NCBI GenBank assembly: GCA_943735955.1 | Contig: OX030959.1 | Coordinates: forward strand, 7,102,719-7,166,718 | Direction: 5' to 3' | Source: Piscicola geometra | Lineage: Eukaryota > Annelida > Clitellata > Hirudinida > Piscicolidae | Length of the DNA: 64,000 bases | Shown: piece by piece, positions 1 to 11,905 of the stretch | Layout: each line of letters opens with the position of its first letter | How positions within the stretch are numbered: the first letter of the stretch is position 1 | Program-made: the position numbers and the translations under genes | Notes under the pieces: model-generated | Seen by the model: the letters and a program-made list of their open reading frames with translations, nothing else | Databases searched by the model: none | Told to the model about the DNA's origin: nothing

Positions 1-3000
1 TTGTAATGAGTGCTTTAAAAATGATTTTTACAAGTAATCTATATTCATTTCAAACTTGAACTGAAAATTCAAAAGACGCAAAACTTGTTTGCGTAAATTA
101 GAAATACGTATAAAATGAAACAGAAGTTAAAGTTTTTTTAAATAAAAATACATGTATTTCAAATGCGAAGATGTCTTATTCATTACACCCTATAAAAACC
201 AAATACATAAACATGTCAATCGCTAATTTTCCAATAATAATAAATACGCGATAAAAATCTAACTTCACATTGGACTTTTAAATATATAATTCCAGCGGCT
301 TTCTGTCTGAAAAAAGCTTTATTCTTTTAATTGAACCCTTTTTCATGAGTAAATAGAATCGAATATATAAAAATCTTTGTAGAGGAATTTATATAAAGAA
401 AAAGTGTTTAGGTAGTTAGAAGGATAAAATGTAGGCAGAGGCAGAGGGGATATTGATTTCCGATGCTGCACAATCAATAGAGGAGAGTGCCTGGAAATTC
501 GTGCTGTCATTAGTTGCATCTCTTTTGGGGCTGCTGTGGTTATTGTTTGAGAAGATATCACTGACATGGCTGTTAATTTTTTTAAATATTTTGTTTATAT
601 ATGGGACTTTTTGGAAAATAAATGAGGACTTTTCTTAATATAAGAAAATTTTATATTTCTTTTATAATTCAAAATAATTTTATTCTGTAATTCCGTACAA
701 GAGTTTAACAATGTCAGAATCCTTTATTCAAATTTTCGTTTTTTTATCTTCAATTTGTTGAGGTCATTAGTACATATTAAGCTTCAAGAAGAAACATTCA
801 ACGGTAACTTTTTGTAAACCAGAAAAAAATGAATTATATAACGGTTTATGAAATTAACTTTTCATCGAATGTGCCCATCGTTGTGTAAACCGCAGGAGCT
901 TCTAAGCAATAGGAAATATTTATGTTCAAATCCAGAAAGGCAAATAAATTTTGCACTGTTCATAAAATTCTATGACATCATTTTGAAGCACAGTAGTTTA
1001 TTACCCTGTTCGGAAGGTTTATATAAAAATAGTAATATATTTTTTCAAATATGTATTCTAGATGTTTTTAAGACTTATTATATAGACAGTTTTTCATAAA
1101 AAATGTTTATTAAATATGAATAATTAATTAAAATTCAATAAGCTCGTATATGGAGGAGCATTTGACTCATTCGTGTATTAAATTCAAATCATCTTCAATG
1201 CTTCAGTTTGAAACCATTAATATTCCTCATAAAAAATATTTAAAAAATAAATTTTAGGTTTTTTAATTCAAAAGAATGTAAGCTTGTGAATTATTTACTA
1301 GAATGGCTCAATAGTTCAATGGAAAAATGTATTATATTTTATACTAAATATATTGTGTTTAATAGTGATCTTTCGAATTTATGCCTCTTGGTCTTTCTTC
1401 TATCGTCTATTGAGTAAAACACTTGCGAAATTAAATATTAATGCTCAAATACATTTATTTTATTTTATTTATAAAATAAAATTAACTATTCGTAATCTAG
1501 CTTTAAAATAATTAAACAAGAAAAACCAGCTTTATGATATTCAATAAAAAACATTTTTAAAAATAAATGTTCAACTTTGGAAAGAGTTACTCGACACAAC
1601 GACAGGTCGAGGCAATAAAGAAAAGGATCATGGAAGCATTGTCGTGTCGGTGTGAAAGCTCGCGTAAAGGCACTTTCATTTAGGATGCTTACTCAGACTT
1701 AAAATATATATTAAACTCTATTTGGGGAAAATTTATAAATTCAAAAATGTACTATTTTATTTCGAAAACGCTTCTAAATCAATTTGATTTATTTATAACA
1801 TTTTTCAAAACATTAATCAAGTAGTTTATGGTTCATGAATGAAATATTAAAATGAATAAATCATACAAAAATGTCACAAAAGATAATCCGTTTCATTTTC
1901 TTTTTAAAAAGATGTAATTCAATTCCATGCATTTTTTACAAAAACATGTTTATTAAAAAAATATTTTAATTTGGACAAAAAATAAAGTTACAAGTTGGCT
2001 AATACACTTTTCACAACAAATATATAAATAAAAGTGGTAAAAAAATATTCAAAAAACAACACAAAAAAACATTGAAGAATTTACAAGAAAAAATTTAATA
2101 CAAAAAAAGACGTACGAAAGGGTCAACTAACACAAGTGTACAGAGCTTGTACGGAAATGTATGATGAAGGCGGATGTGCATGCGTTGTATCGATCTGTGT
2201 ATAAATCAATCCCTGGAGCTGCCCATGATCTTAAAAGTCCATCGGAGAAGGAAGGTGGAGGTTGGAAAGATGGAATGGAAGACTGGGACAGAGATGGAAG
2301 GAAGAGTGCCGGAGATAGGAGGGCGCGGCTTGAAGAAGGGAGGGCAAAAAATGAAGAAGCGAGTTAGAAGAATAAATATGATCAATCAAAACGAAATGAA
2401 GAGATAGATCTATACACGTAAATTACTTTTTTTTCTTCCAAAAAAGTAAAATGGTGATAGACAACCGATGAAAATATTTCAGTTTGTATGCAACATCTAA
2501 CAATGGTTCCACGGGTCATCCAACGACTGTATGCAGATGCATGTTAAACAACTGCATAAATCTGCTTATAAATTATTCAAGAGAGGAATGCAAGAGATAA
2601 AATATTCATAAAAACCGAACAATAAGAATGACAATGAATTGAGAATAAATGCCGATGCTTGATTGGATAGATCGATTGATACATTTCAAGTCTTCAAGTA
2701 ATCATTTTTGAAAAATGGCGAAAACGAATACCTATTTCCATGAAAAAATAGAAGATATTTTAATTTCTAATTTTTTAAACTTATATTTTAAAATTTTAAA
2801 ATTAAAATAAATTATTTTTTTAGTCGAAACTTTTAAAATAAATAAAAAATAATAAAATTCTTTTGAAAAGAACAAGAAAAGCGCCGAGCAAAGTGAAACC
2901 AAGACGACAAAGATAAGCAAAATATCAAGAGCGAAGTGCTATGTGAACGCACGATTGAAGTTAGTCGTTCCAATGTCTCATATAAAGTAAAGATGCAATG

Positions 3001-5118
3001 AAAATGTATTTTAATAAAATTTTATGTTTTGAAACGCTTTTCTTAAATTTTATTTGCAAGTAAAATTGTATTTAACATTGTATCTACTTTTATCAAGGAT
3101 TATTTTAGTCTCACATAGAATCTCTTTTTTTCACTTACAGAAAATAATTTATTAATTTTGCACCGAGATTATTTCCATAAATTAGATCATGCAGGACAAA
3201 CAAAAAGAAATAAAATAGAATTACGTCTCAGCACAGTCATAAAACATATTTTGCGACAATTCTTTGCTTTTAGAGACATTAATTGAAGATTATTCACCCA
3301 ATATCACATTTATTTTTAACTCATCTCATTTTAAAAAAGCCCCTTAAGCAAACTTTAAAAAATAATTTGTTTTCTTTATTCCACATGACACGATTATGTT
3401 TGTAAACAAAAATTAAAAATGTATTAATGAAGATAATAACATATATTTATTTGAAACTTTTTGAATAGATAAAAATGTAATAAGGCTCAAAATGGAAAAA
3501 GGGAGAGTATATGATGAATAAATAAATAATGTATATAAAAGAAAAAACTGACAGGGTGTAACAAAGGCGCGAGAATCATGGATAGAGGCTATCTCTCGTG
3601 ACAACCACCACCAATATGCGGCCGTAAAGCTGTCCAGCCTGTGGGCTATAATGCCCGGGTACTTTCAAGCCGGATAAAGAAACGGAACTGTCGGTGTTAT
3701 GGGGCTGGTAAATATATTATAGATTTTAGAGCGAAGAGCAAGTTATTTAGAAATTGTATAAACATTTCATGTATTTGTTAAACAATTAATAAATAAACAA
3801 TTTTTCAGAATTGAGAAAATAAAAGTAGATCTTGTAAGAAATAAAAGTTTTTAAATAGTATTTTAGATTTTTTAATATATAAAAAAGATAGCATTTTGTG
3901 GGTGCTATATGTTCAAATCAATAGAGATTTTGTCTTGTGCCGTCTAAGTGTGTTGCATCGGAAGTTATTGTTATTTAAACCAAGAAATTGCTTTTACCCG
4001 AATTTTTCAAATCTTTTTTAAGTTTCATCAAAAATCTCCCATTTCAAATGGTATATTAAATTTAATCCATTTAAAACTAGATTCACTCTGAAAGATGTAT
4101 TCTTAGGTTGTGGTTCTAGGGCCTCAATGACTGCAAATACGAGTAATAAACTCTCAACTTGGAAATCACAAGGGTCTTTTCTAATTAAATTTAGTAACTT
4201 CATCTTTGAATCTTGCATAGTAAATTAATTGTATTCAACAGCCTCTTGTCACAGAGATGATGTTTTTTTAAGAAAAGTAAGCATAAGCATTAAGGGATAG
4301 GCTGAGACAATTAGAGCCAGGTCTATTTGTGTGCGTAAGGTTGAATAAACATTGATAAAATCGTGATACATTTTGGTAATTTGGCTTCGAATGTTAGCTT
4401 GAAGATGGAACAACTTGTAAAACGCCTGATAATTTTTTTCACGACTTTTATAAATCAAAGTTTAAAAAACATTTTTCCTGTTTTTCATCAATTATTTTTT
4501 AATAACATTCTTTCACTGTAATTCTTTTTGAAGCATTTACAGGGAGTTTGCTGATGTATTGGCATCATTTACATTCAAACCCACTCATGTTGCTTTACTT
4601 TCCGATTTTCTTTTTCTGTTTACATTATTCCTTTGTTAATAAATTCAAAGCATTCTATTCTCATAGAGAATTTTTTTTCACTTAAGGATTATAGCTCGTA
4701 ACATTTTTATTACCTTTTTCATTTCAACATGGACAAAAAACTATATTCAGCTTCAGAGTTGCTTTTTAAAATATTACTTTTTTTTATACATTGGAGTCGT
4801 CGCACACTGAATTCGCTCCACATTTAAATGGAATTTATCACTAACCTTTCTTTTTCAATGTGCAACGATTTCATGTGATAAAAATTCAATGCATTCTTTT
4901 GAATTCTCAATACTGTATAAAAATGAAGTAGCCTTTTTCAAAGCAGTCTTAGCTGATAAGAAAATTACTCTAAAAGAAAAAATATAATTTAAAACAATGA
5001 GAATTTTATTATGAATAGGCTTTTATTTTACTATTACTCTGTCAAATTTTCCTTCATAAAAAACAAAATATTATAAATTCTAATTCATTAAAACAATGAC
5101 TCGCAGACGACCACGGAC
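1..5118. other. AT-rich stretch without a convincing gene
   Basis: Nothing here can be tied to a known protein. A less AT-rich patch at 430-600 reads as a 61-codon hydrophobic frame on the plus strand. Another patch at 2160-2400 has two overlapping Lys/Glu/Arg-rich frames. A third at 3595-3715, read on the minus strand, follows a good acceptor (ttaccag) and gives about 40 open codons. Any of these could be an isolated exon; none has family resemblance or a supporting neighbour. Confidence 0.5.
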
Positions 5119-6831
5119 ATGGCTTTGGTGTTCAACGCGACAGATCTCTTCAGCAACACTCACAACACCGTACCTGCATACAACGACCTTCAGAGCAACA
5201 ACGACTTTGTTAACTATAGCCGAGAAAAGTATGGGCAAATAGAAAACATCCCAGTACCATCTTTTTCTTCTGTTTACCCAGCAAACATAATACCTGTTTG
5301 GTCAAAGAGAGGTCAGAGAAGAATTGATTTTTCCAAAGACATTCAAGCTTCTCTCGGAAAACCATTGATCTCAAAAAACAAATTAAGTCCGTCTTCCCAG
5401 TCGTCGTCATCGTCTTTATCGTTTTTTCCATCTTTTGCATCTCCGTTTTCCTCGTCATCCACACGTAGACCCTTCCTTCTTCCAACCACTTCGTTGCTTT
5501 TCTTCATCGCCACCAATATCGTTCAATCTACAATAACACCGAAACAAGTAACATTTTCTAGAGAGGCGTTTAATCATTATAAAAACGGACAAAGTAATTA
5601 CTCGAATTTTAATAAATCGAATAAATTAACCAACACTTTTAGTTCTTTTTCTGATAAAATTGATAACGCTTCTGCCTTGAAAGGCTCAGTGGAAGGAATG
5701 ATTTTACGGAGTCTTCAAAAAAATGACGAAATACATGCGCAAGGAGCAATAACGGACCAGCAAGAAATAGATTCTTTAAGTACACCTTTGCAAAGAAACA
5801 TTCCGTTAAAGAAAACTGCGAATGCTGTTGCTCATACACCTTTTCCATTTTCAGATTCTTCGATTTCCTTCTTTTCTCCATCACCAAAGACTGCAACTCA
5901 GTATGTGCTTTCAACGGACACGCCACAACGACCAAAGAAAAGCACATCAATTTCAAAGAATCAAATAAACGAGGACTTCTCGAGCAGAAAGAACCAAGGT
6001 ATTGATACTAACAAGACGATTCGGATGACTGTCAATGCCTCTGTTATGGAGCAGCATGCAATAAAACATCCAACTAGAGCAAAATTAAAGTCTAAATCGT
6101 TTCAGAATACTTCCAAAACTGCTTTGTACTTTGAATTTCTTCCCGAAAACAATCAACTACAAGATTCCGAACAGAATCAGCGCACGCGACAACACATGCA
6201 GCAGTTAGAAAACGTCAGATTGCAACAACTGCAATTCCAACAGCGTCGAGAACCACAGCAACAAAATTATTCAAATCAAAAACTGTTTTTTGATTTAGAA
6301 GAACAGAAAAAACAATTCTTAGACACATCTAAACAACCAACGCCTCAAATTTATCAGCCGTCTGTGAAGCAAGATTCAAAAAATCTGTTTGCTCAATCAC
6401 TAAGAAAAAACGAGACAAAAGAAAAACTTAATAAAGAAAATTTTCAACAAAATTCCTCAAAACAACTTGTTAATCAACAAGAAAAATCACAGACACTTTC
6501 ACAACAAAAGCATTCCGAAATGGAAAAAACGCTCCAAAGTGAATTTTTTGAAAACACTCACCAACAGAATGCCTCGCAAAATGAAGTTTTATTACAAAAC
6601 AAAATGAACGAACAGGCAACGGAATTGCCTCAAACTACCCATGAGACTTTTCAAAATCTGCAGCAACTGCCACCTCAGCAGCAACAAATTCAACAAATGA
6701 AGCAACAACAAATGCAACAACCACATCTAGAAATTGACGATGTTTACGACATTAACTCTCCAGATAAAATCCCAAAGGATATAAACCTTTTGCCGAATTT
6801 CCAAGTAATAAAACCCTGCATAATGATATGA
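5119..6831 (+). CDS. Gln/Asn/Ser-rich low-complexity protein, possibly the 5' part of a longer gene
   Basis: A single open frame of 570 codons starts at an ATG 13 bases after a possible acceptor (ctcgcag). I do not recognise the protein. Residues about 90-115 are Ser-rich, and about 117-137 form one hydrophobic run that could be a weak membrane segment. The rest is polar, and the last 200 residues are very Gln-rich with many QQ/QQQ runs, as in disordered or coiled-coil scaffolds. A possible donor (ccaa|gtaata) at 6805 would end the exon in phase 0. The next strong coding block, at 7965, also starts in phase 0 after a cag acceptor, so the two may be exons of one gene. Otherwise the frame stops at TGA 6829-6831. 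That this is a coding exon is likely from its length in such AT-rich DNA; function is unknown. Confidence 0.6.
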   Translation: MALVFNATDLFSNTHNTVPAYNDLQSNNDFVNYSREKYGQIENIPVPSFSSVYPANIIPVWSKRGQRRIDFSKDIQASLGKPLISKNKLSPSSQSSSSSLSFFPSFASPFSSSSTRRPFLLPTTSLLFFIATNIVQSTITPKQVTFSREAFNHYKNGQSNYSNFNKSNKLTNTFSSFSDKIDNASALKGSVEGMILRSLQKNDEIHAQGAITDQQEIDSLSTPLQRNIPLKKTANAVAHTPFPFSDSSISFFSPSPKTATQYVLSTDTPQRPKKSTSISKNQINEDFSSRKNQGIDTNKTIRMTVNASVMEQHAIKHPTRAKLKSKSFQNTSKTALYFEFLPENNQLQDSEQNQRTRQHMQQLENVRLQQLQFQQRREPQQQNYSNQKLFFDLEEQKKQFLDTSKQPTPQIYQPSVKQDSKNLFAQSLRKNETKEKLNKENFQQNSSKQLVNQQEKSQTLSQQKHSEMEKTLQSEFFENTHQQNASQNEVLLQNKMNEQATELPQTTHETFQNLQQLPPQQQQIQQMKQQQMQQPHLEIDDVYDINSPDKIPKDINLLPNFQVIKPCIMI

Positions 6832-7964
6832 ATACATTTAAGCTCAATCTTATGAATAATTATTCAAATTCAATTTATTTATGTAGGATTCTTTCACATT
6901 TTTTGTTTTACGCCTTTTCAAGATGAAAAAGAATTACGCATTCCTTTCTAGCCATCCATAGTTGAACGTAGAATTTCTTCAAATAGTAGCTGGTTTCAGT
7001 TTTCTAATAATGTGGCTTAATGACCAATTTAAAAATTGAAAACACATCGAAAAAGATAAATTATAATGTATGAAGTTTAATGATTCTTGATACTAACCAA
7101 ATATCGTATGTACGATTCAATCGATTGAAAAAGAAAATATAGACAAGTGTGACAAACAGTATCAGAAAAAGTATTAAATCGAGTAACCTTCAACTGTTAT
7201 AAATCCACAGTATCGCTCTGGGGTGAACTCTCACCAATCATTCTAGAATGTTCTTTTCCCGTCATCCGTAATAAATAAAAACCAGCTTTTCGTTTACAGC
7301 AATATTAGTCAAATAATCCCATGAGCTTTTTTCTTTTGATCCCACCTATCTATTGCTTTATCCATATTATATAAAAACAGGTTATAATTCTAAGTTCCCT
7401 CTTCTGAAGAATAATTCATGATTAAAATAAGAAATTCAGAAATGTTTACAATTTAATATTTTATTTAATATTCGTTGATTTTTAATTAGAAATTTATCTT
7501 TTAACCAGAAAAATAATTTTTTATAATGAAAAAGGATTTCCTAATCACTTGATGTCTAAAGATTTATGTTCAAAGAGTTATTAAATAATCATCTTGATGA
7601 CGCATTCATTCAATTTCAAAAAGGGTTTTAGAGAATAATTGATGAGATTTTCAAAGTGAAAAATCAAATATTAAACATGAAAAAGCTTGTTTGAATTTTT
7701 TCAATATGAGATAGATTTTAGGTGACAATTCTAAAAGAATTTTTATCTATTTCACTTCTTGCTTTCGAGTTATAATTAAACAAAATACTTTTAGACTATT
7801 CAATTCTATTACAAATCTTTTTCGCAGAAAAGATTTTTCTTTCTTTGAAAATTAATTACATAGGAATGCAGGTTTCTTTCAATAGGCGAAAAAGAATTTA
7901 TATATATATTTTAATTAATTTTATTTGTTTATTTAAAAGTAATAAACCCCATAATTCTTGGCAG

Positions 7965-8912
7965 ATGGAAGACATAGGTCGGTATGGAGACGAGCACTGG
8001 AGTCAAGGCGCAAACAGAGAAATGCCCGAACCAAACGAGTTCCAGCTGAATGTCTTCAAGAACATCATGTCCAACTACGACATGGAAGATGGCAATGCTG
8101 ATGCGAACGTGGAAGTGATGAACGGGGACTGGGAGAGTTATCTGAAGAGAGGACTGGTGAACGGGAGTGAGGGTTTGGCTGAAGGAGATGGCCAGGAAAG
8201 CAACGTGGAGGGTGAGGAATTAAACGTTGAAAACAAACCTAACTACCAGTCTGAGAGATTGAATGTCGACCAGCCCAACGACCCGCCTAATGAGCCAACC
8301 AGTAATGTAATGGAAAACACTTTTTACGAAGAAAGCAGTCTGATGAAAAGTAATGAGAACAATGCCGTCGATTTAAATGACGACAGGAGCAATATTAAGG
8401 GAGATTACAACGTAGAGAACGATAAAAACAACGACAACAGTGACTCGCCTAATCAGCGTTTGAATCCGAAGGACGTGGGGATGACTAAAGACTATCTGGA
8501 AAAGTTGCTAAAAGAATCTGAAAACCAAATCAACTTGGAAGAACAAATGAAAAGAGACGAAATCACAGACTTCGATTTCAAAAATCCCATTGTGTTTTCT
8601 CAAAGCCACAACAACGACACTTCGAAAAATTCTCCAGCCTCCAGCAGACCTCGGGTCTACGTCTTGGTGACAGTTTCTGTGGCGATGGTGGTGCTGAGCA
8701 TGCTGGCGATTTTCGGGCTGGCAGTCGTGTGTCGACGTCATGTGATTCTGTCCAAGTACAATTCGCTTCCTTCTTCCACCACCTACTCAGCCTCCTACTT
8801 CGCCTACGACTACATATACAGGCCACTGCACGGAAACCGACTGGATGATGAGTACGAGAACACCTTTGTGGGTGTGAGCATTCCCCTGCTGCAGGAAGTC
8901 ACTGTTATATAG
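7965..8912 (+). CDS. Single-pass membrane protein, 3' exon
   Basis: The frame is open upstream, but base composition becomes gene-like exactly at 7965, after ttcttggcag, so I place the exon start there (first codon ATG, which may be internal). The first 230 residues are very acidic and Asn-rich. A 24-residue hydrophobic segment follows (about 235-258, ending GLAVV), then CRRH as a stop-transfer signal. The cytoplasmic tail of about 55 residues contains several Tyr (YSASYFAYDYIYRP) and ends EVTVI. The last three residues, TVI, fit a class I PDZ-binding motif. The topology suggests a type I surface protein, but no signal peptide is in this exon, so the N-terminus must be upstream. The family is not recognised. 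It may be the 3' end of the gene at 5119. Confidence 0.6.
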   Translation: MEDIGRYGDEHWSQGANREMPEPNEFQLNVFKNIMSNYDMEDGNADANVEVMNGDWESYLKRGLVNGSEGLAEGDGQESNVEGEELNVENKPNYQSERLNVDQPNDPPNEPTSNVMENTFYEESSLMKSNENNAVDLNDDRSNIKGDYNVENDKNNDNSDSPNQRLNPKDVGMTKDYLEKLLKESENQINLEEQMKRDEITDFDFKNPIVFSQSHNNDTSKNSPASSRPRVYVLVTVSVAMVVLSMLAIFGLAVVCRRHVILSKYNSLPSSTTYSASYFAYDYIYRPLHGNRLDDEYENTFVGVSIPLLQEVTVI

Positions 8913-9632
8913 TGGTGGTGGGAGAGTGGGTGTATGTTAGGTTATGCGTGGTGTATATATAGGGGAGAGGAAAGTGGTTAAATGTTAGTTTAGGAGGGTG
9001 TGGGCAGATGATTCGGTTGTTAGATTGAAGAATGATTGATTTAACAAGTGGATGAATGAAACACAGAAGTGAATGTATTAATGGATAAATGAAGATATGA
9101 ATGGAGGAATAAATAAGTAAATGAATGAATAAATAGATAGATAGATAGATAAAACTAACTTCTTAAATTTTAAGTAAGAATGCGATTTTTGTTTATACGC
9201 TTAGATATCTGAATAGTTCAACATTTCGAAAAGTTCAATGTAAATTTGTTGCAAAAGCTCTTCAAAATCTATAACTCAAGTCTTATTTTCGTCGCTACAT
9301 TCGTAGACTTTAAAAATTCAAGCTGTAGATTTTGTTTCCAACTTTCATAGCAAGCGTGGAGTTAATTTGAAGATTCATATTCATAGTTTCAACCTTTTCA
9401 AGTGCTTTTCATTTTGATTTTTCTACATTAATGTTTTGTTTGTAAATGCCGTCCAGTCTTGCTGTATAACATTTTTATGAATGAATTGTCGCGAGTTTTA
9501 TTCATTTTCCTTTTCTTTTACATACTTTAGTTTCGTTTTTTTAAACTTAAAAATCTTGATTTAGTTTTTTGACGTATATTAAAACATTGTTTTTATGATT
9601 TTCCTTTCGAAATGATTTTGTTGCTTCAGCAT
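8913..9632. other. 3' flank without a gene
   Basis: Just after the stop codon there is G-rich sequence, then (atga)n and (gata)n short repeats near 9040-9150, then plain AT-rich DNA. No coding signal is seen. Part of it is probably the 3' UTR of the upstream membrane-protein gene. Confidence 0.4.
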
Positions 9633-10175
9633 TTATTTTAATTTCACATTTTTCAATTTCGGAATAAAATATGCATAGTTCCCTTCAAACCTAATCACAG
9701 TTCCCAAATCTGTTAAAATCCTGGAGAGTGAGCGATGATTGATATGGCAAAGGTATCCAAGTCTGCCTATATAAATTCCACGAGGCACCGAACATCCGTC
9801 CATCAAACTACTGTGGTCCTTAATACAGAAGCTAAAAAGCAAAAAGCTTTTAGTGAATCGTTAAAAATATAATTTTTAAACACATTTTAGACCTTTTGTA
9901 ATCAAAGCTTAAGTGTTGGAATATAAAATAAGAGTTATCACCTCAAAACAATAAAAAAGACATGGGATGTGTCAAATGAATCGATAAAGTTAACGATGCA
10001 AGTCACACTCTGTTTCCGAAGCGATCCATACAAAATGAAGCAATCTATCTTCAGACGAGCAGATAGACAATAATTTATTTGGGTGGACAAGTTTAAGTGA
10101 TATATGGCTTTCCCTTGGCCACAGCCCTATCTCAAGAAAGAATTCATTCTTTGTGCCATAAACTATTTCTCCCAT
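9633..10175 (-). CDS. Unrecognised 121-aa protein, two exons
   Basis: Two minus-strand blocks join in phase: 10009..10175 (ATG at 10175, donor ACAGA|GTGTGA) and 9633..9831 (acceptor gctttttag). Together they make 122 codons with the stop. The central part (LLSICSSEDRLLHFVW, then an Ile/Tyr-rich strand pattern) faintly recalls the ubiquitin-binding Pru domain of the proteasome subunit Rpn13, but key residues cannot be matched with confidence, so I give no name. It lies on the same strand as the UBE2V and UPF0489 genes, 611 bp downstream of UBE2V. It could also be a remnant or part of a larger gene. Confidence 0.4.
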
Positions 10176-10306
10176 GTATTTTAATAGTTAGTCTTACACT
10201 GGGCGCATTTGAAAACTAATTTTTTTAAAGTTGTAATAAACTACATCACTTTTTTATATTGTAATCTTTGAAACACTATTGAGACCTTTTTGAAAGACCC
10301 GTGATC

Positions 10307-10375
10307 AATCATATCAATCAATCAATCAAATATATTTCTATAGCGCTCTTTCCTCAAATTCAAGAGCGCTCATAG
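10307..10375 (-). repeat. LINE-type 3' tail with hairpin (copy 1)
   Basis: Read on the minus strand it has GAGCGCTCTTG, a short loop, AAGAGCGCTATAG, then an AT-rich link and a (TTGA)n tail. The two inner arms pair perfectly over 9 bp. The layout matches the 3' end of the LINE at 26805-28000. This is a 5'-truncated copy or a short non-autonomous relative. Confidence 0.75.
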
Positions 10376-10786
10376 CTTTTAAAATTTCAATAACAACTAA
10401 ATTTAAGCTTTTATTCGTTCATAAAGCATATTCAAGCCATTTTTAAATATGATTATCTTAACCCAACAAAATGATATATTCTAGTTTATATTAACTTGGA
10501 AAAAACTGGTATTTAAAAAAAAGAAATATTAAAAACTAAACTACTTCTTAAATGCAGTTTTCAAATAATAATAAAAACACTAACTCTTAATTTTACTTAG
10601 TTTAATAAGTTATTAGGTTTATGCTTGAAATAAAAAAGTAAATATATTTTATTAAAAGATTTATTAGATTTAAATTGATTAAGTATCTATTTAATCATTT
10701 ATCCATTAAGCTTTATCGGGAATCAATCTATTATTGATGACATTTAAACCGATTAGTTAATAATTAGTAATAAATGGCCAAGTTTG

Positions 10787-11717
10787 TCAGAAAAGGCTTC
10801 CTTCAGGGGGTTGAGTGAGTTTGGAGTTTTCCTTCAGAGTCATCAGTCTTCTCAGTTCCCTGAGCAAGGAACACATCGAGTACGTGCTCACCCAGTTTTG
10901 CAGGGCCTGGTTTTCTCTGGGGTTCACCTGCAAAGAGATTACACTCGAATTGAAAGATTTCATTTGGTGAAGAAGCCACAAGAGTGAAAAATTTAAAATG
11001 GATCATTAATAGAATTTATCTAAAATGTGATACAATCACAGACTTTTCCATTAGCTTCAACTCCCTTCATGTTTATCTTAGTGACAAACCACACGTTAGG
11101 TGGCTTTTCTGGGTAGTCAGCACCACACTCAATCCTTAACTGGTAGATCTTCCCTTCAAATATTGTCTGTATATTGTTTTTCATACTCATTTTATTATGC
11201 AAAATATTGGTTGATAATAAATTAGAGAATGTTCATATTGGATTCCAATCATTGTAAAAATAGTTTTGGAATAAGATTAAAATTAAATAATTAAAATTAA
11301 TAAGTTTACTCTGGGCGGTCCGAGAATCATTCCATTCCAAATTCTTAATTCCAGATCATCATCTTTTTCAAGACCCCAACTAACACTCCCATCTCCAACT
11401 CCTTTTTGACCCTGTTCCAACTCATCCAAAAGTCTGAAATTCCTCGGAACTGTAATTCGATAAAAATTCATTAACAAAATAAATTATTTTATTTAATAAA
11501 TATATAATAAAATTAAGAAGTTATTTTATACTTGTTTAATTATATAATAATTAAAAATAAAGGCGTTGCTTGTTAGTTAATTAGATGAGGTCCTGTAAAT
11601 CGCAAACTAGAAACAATTTTGAACTTAATAAAATGAAACTAAAAATTTGACACTTAAATAAAATGAATTATAAGTACTTCTAAATATTAATAAATGCTAA
11701 CCCAACACGGTAGACAT
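10787..11717 (-). CDS. UBE2V: Ubiquitin-conjugating enzyme E2 variant (UEV, MMS2-like)
   Basis: Four exons join in phase into 140 codons: 11702..11717, 11310..11449, 11044..11166 and 10787..10927. The protein is 139 aa, close to the 145 of human UBE2V2. It shows the family's [20 protein letters not shown] opening, then VSWGLE, MILGPP, KINMKG and RELRRLM, and a PPEG end. UEV proteins have the E2 fold without a catalytic cysteine and pair with UBC13 (UBE2N) to build K63-linked ubiquitin chains for DNA-damage tolerance and signalling. The usual E2 active-site segment is replaced here, as expected. The first exon is only 16 nt (MSTVL plus one base) and is chosen because its donor phase fits and it supplies the start. 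The UPF0489 gene ends 188 bp upstream on the same strand. Identity is very secure; the tiny first exon is less so. Confidence 0.93.
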
Positions 11718-11905
11718 GATTTTTTATTATGATAAAACTAAAACTAAACTTTTGCTATAATCAAAGACAAGTGAAATATATTATTTGTCAAAAATATTTT
11801 CTTACATGTATATACAAAATTGAAAAAATAATTAAAGTAATCTGTTTCGGAAAGACGTGAAAAATTGTAAAAGGAAAAAAATAATATAACGCAAGAATAA
11901 TTTAA

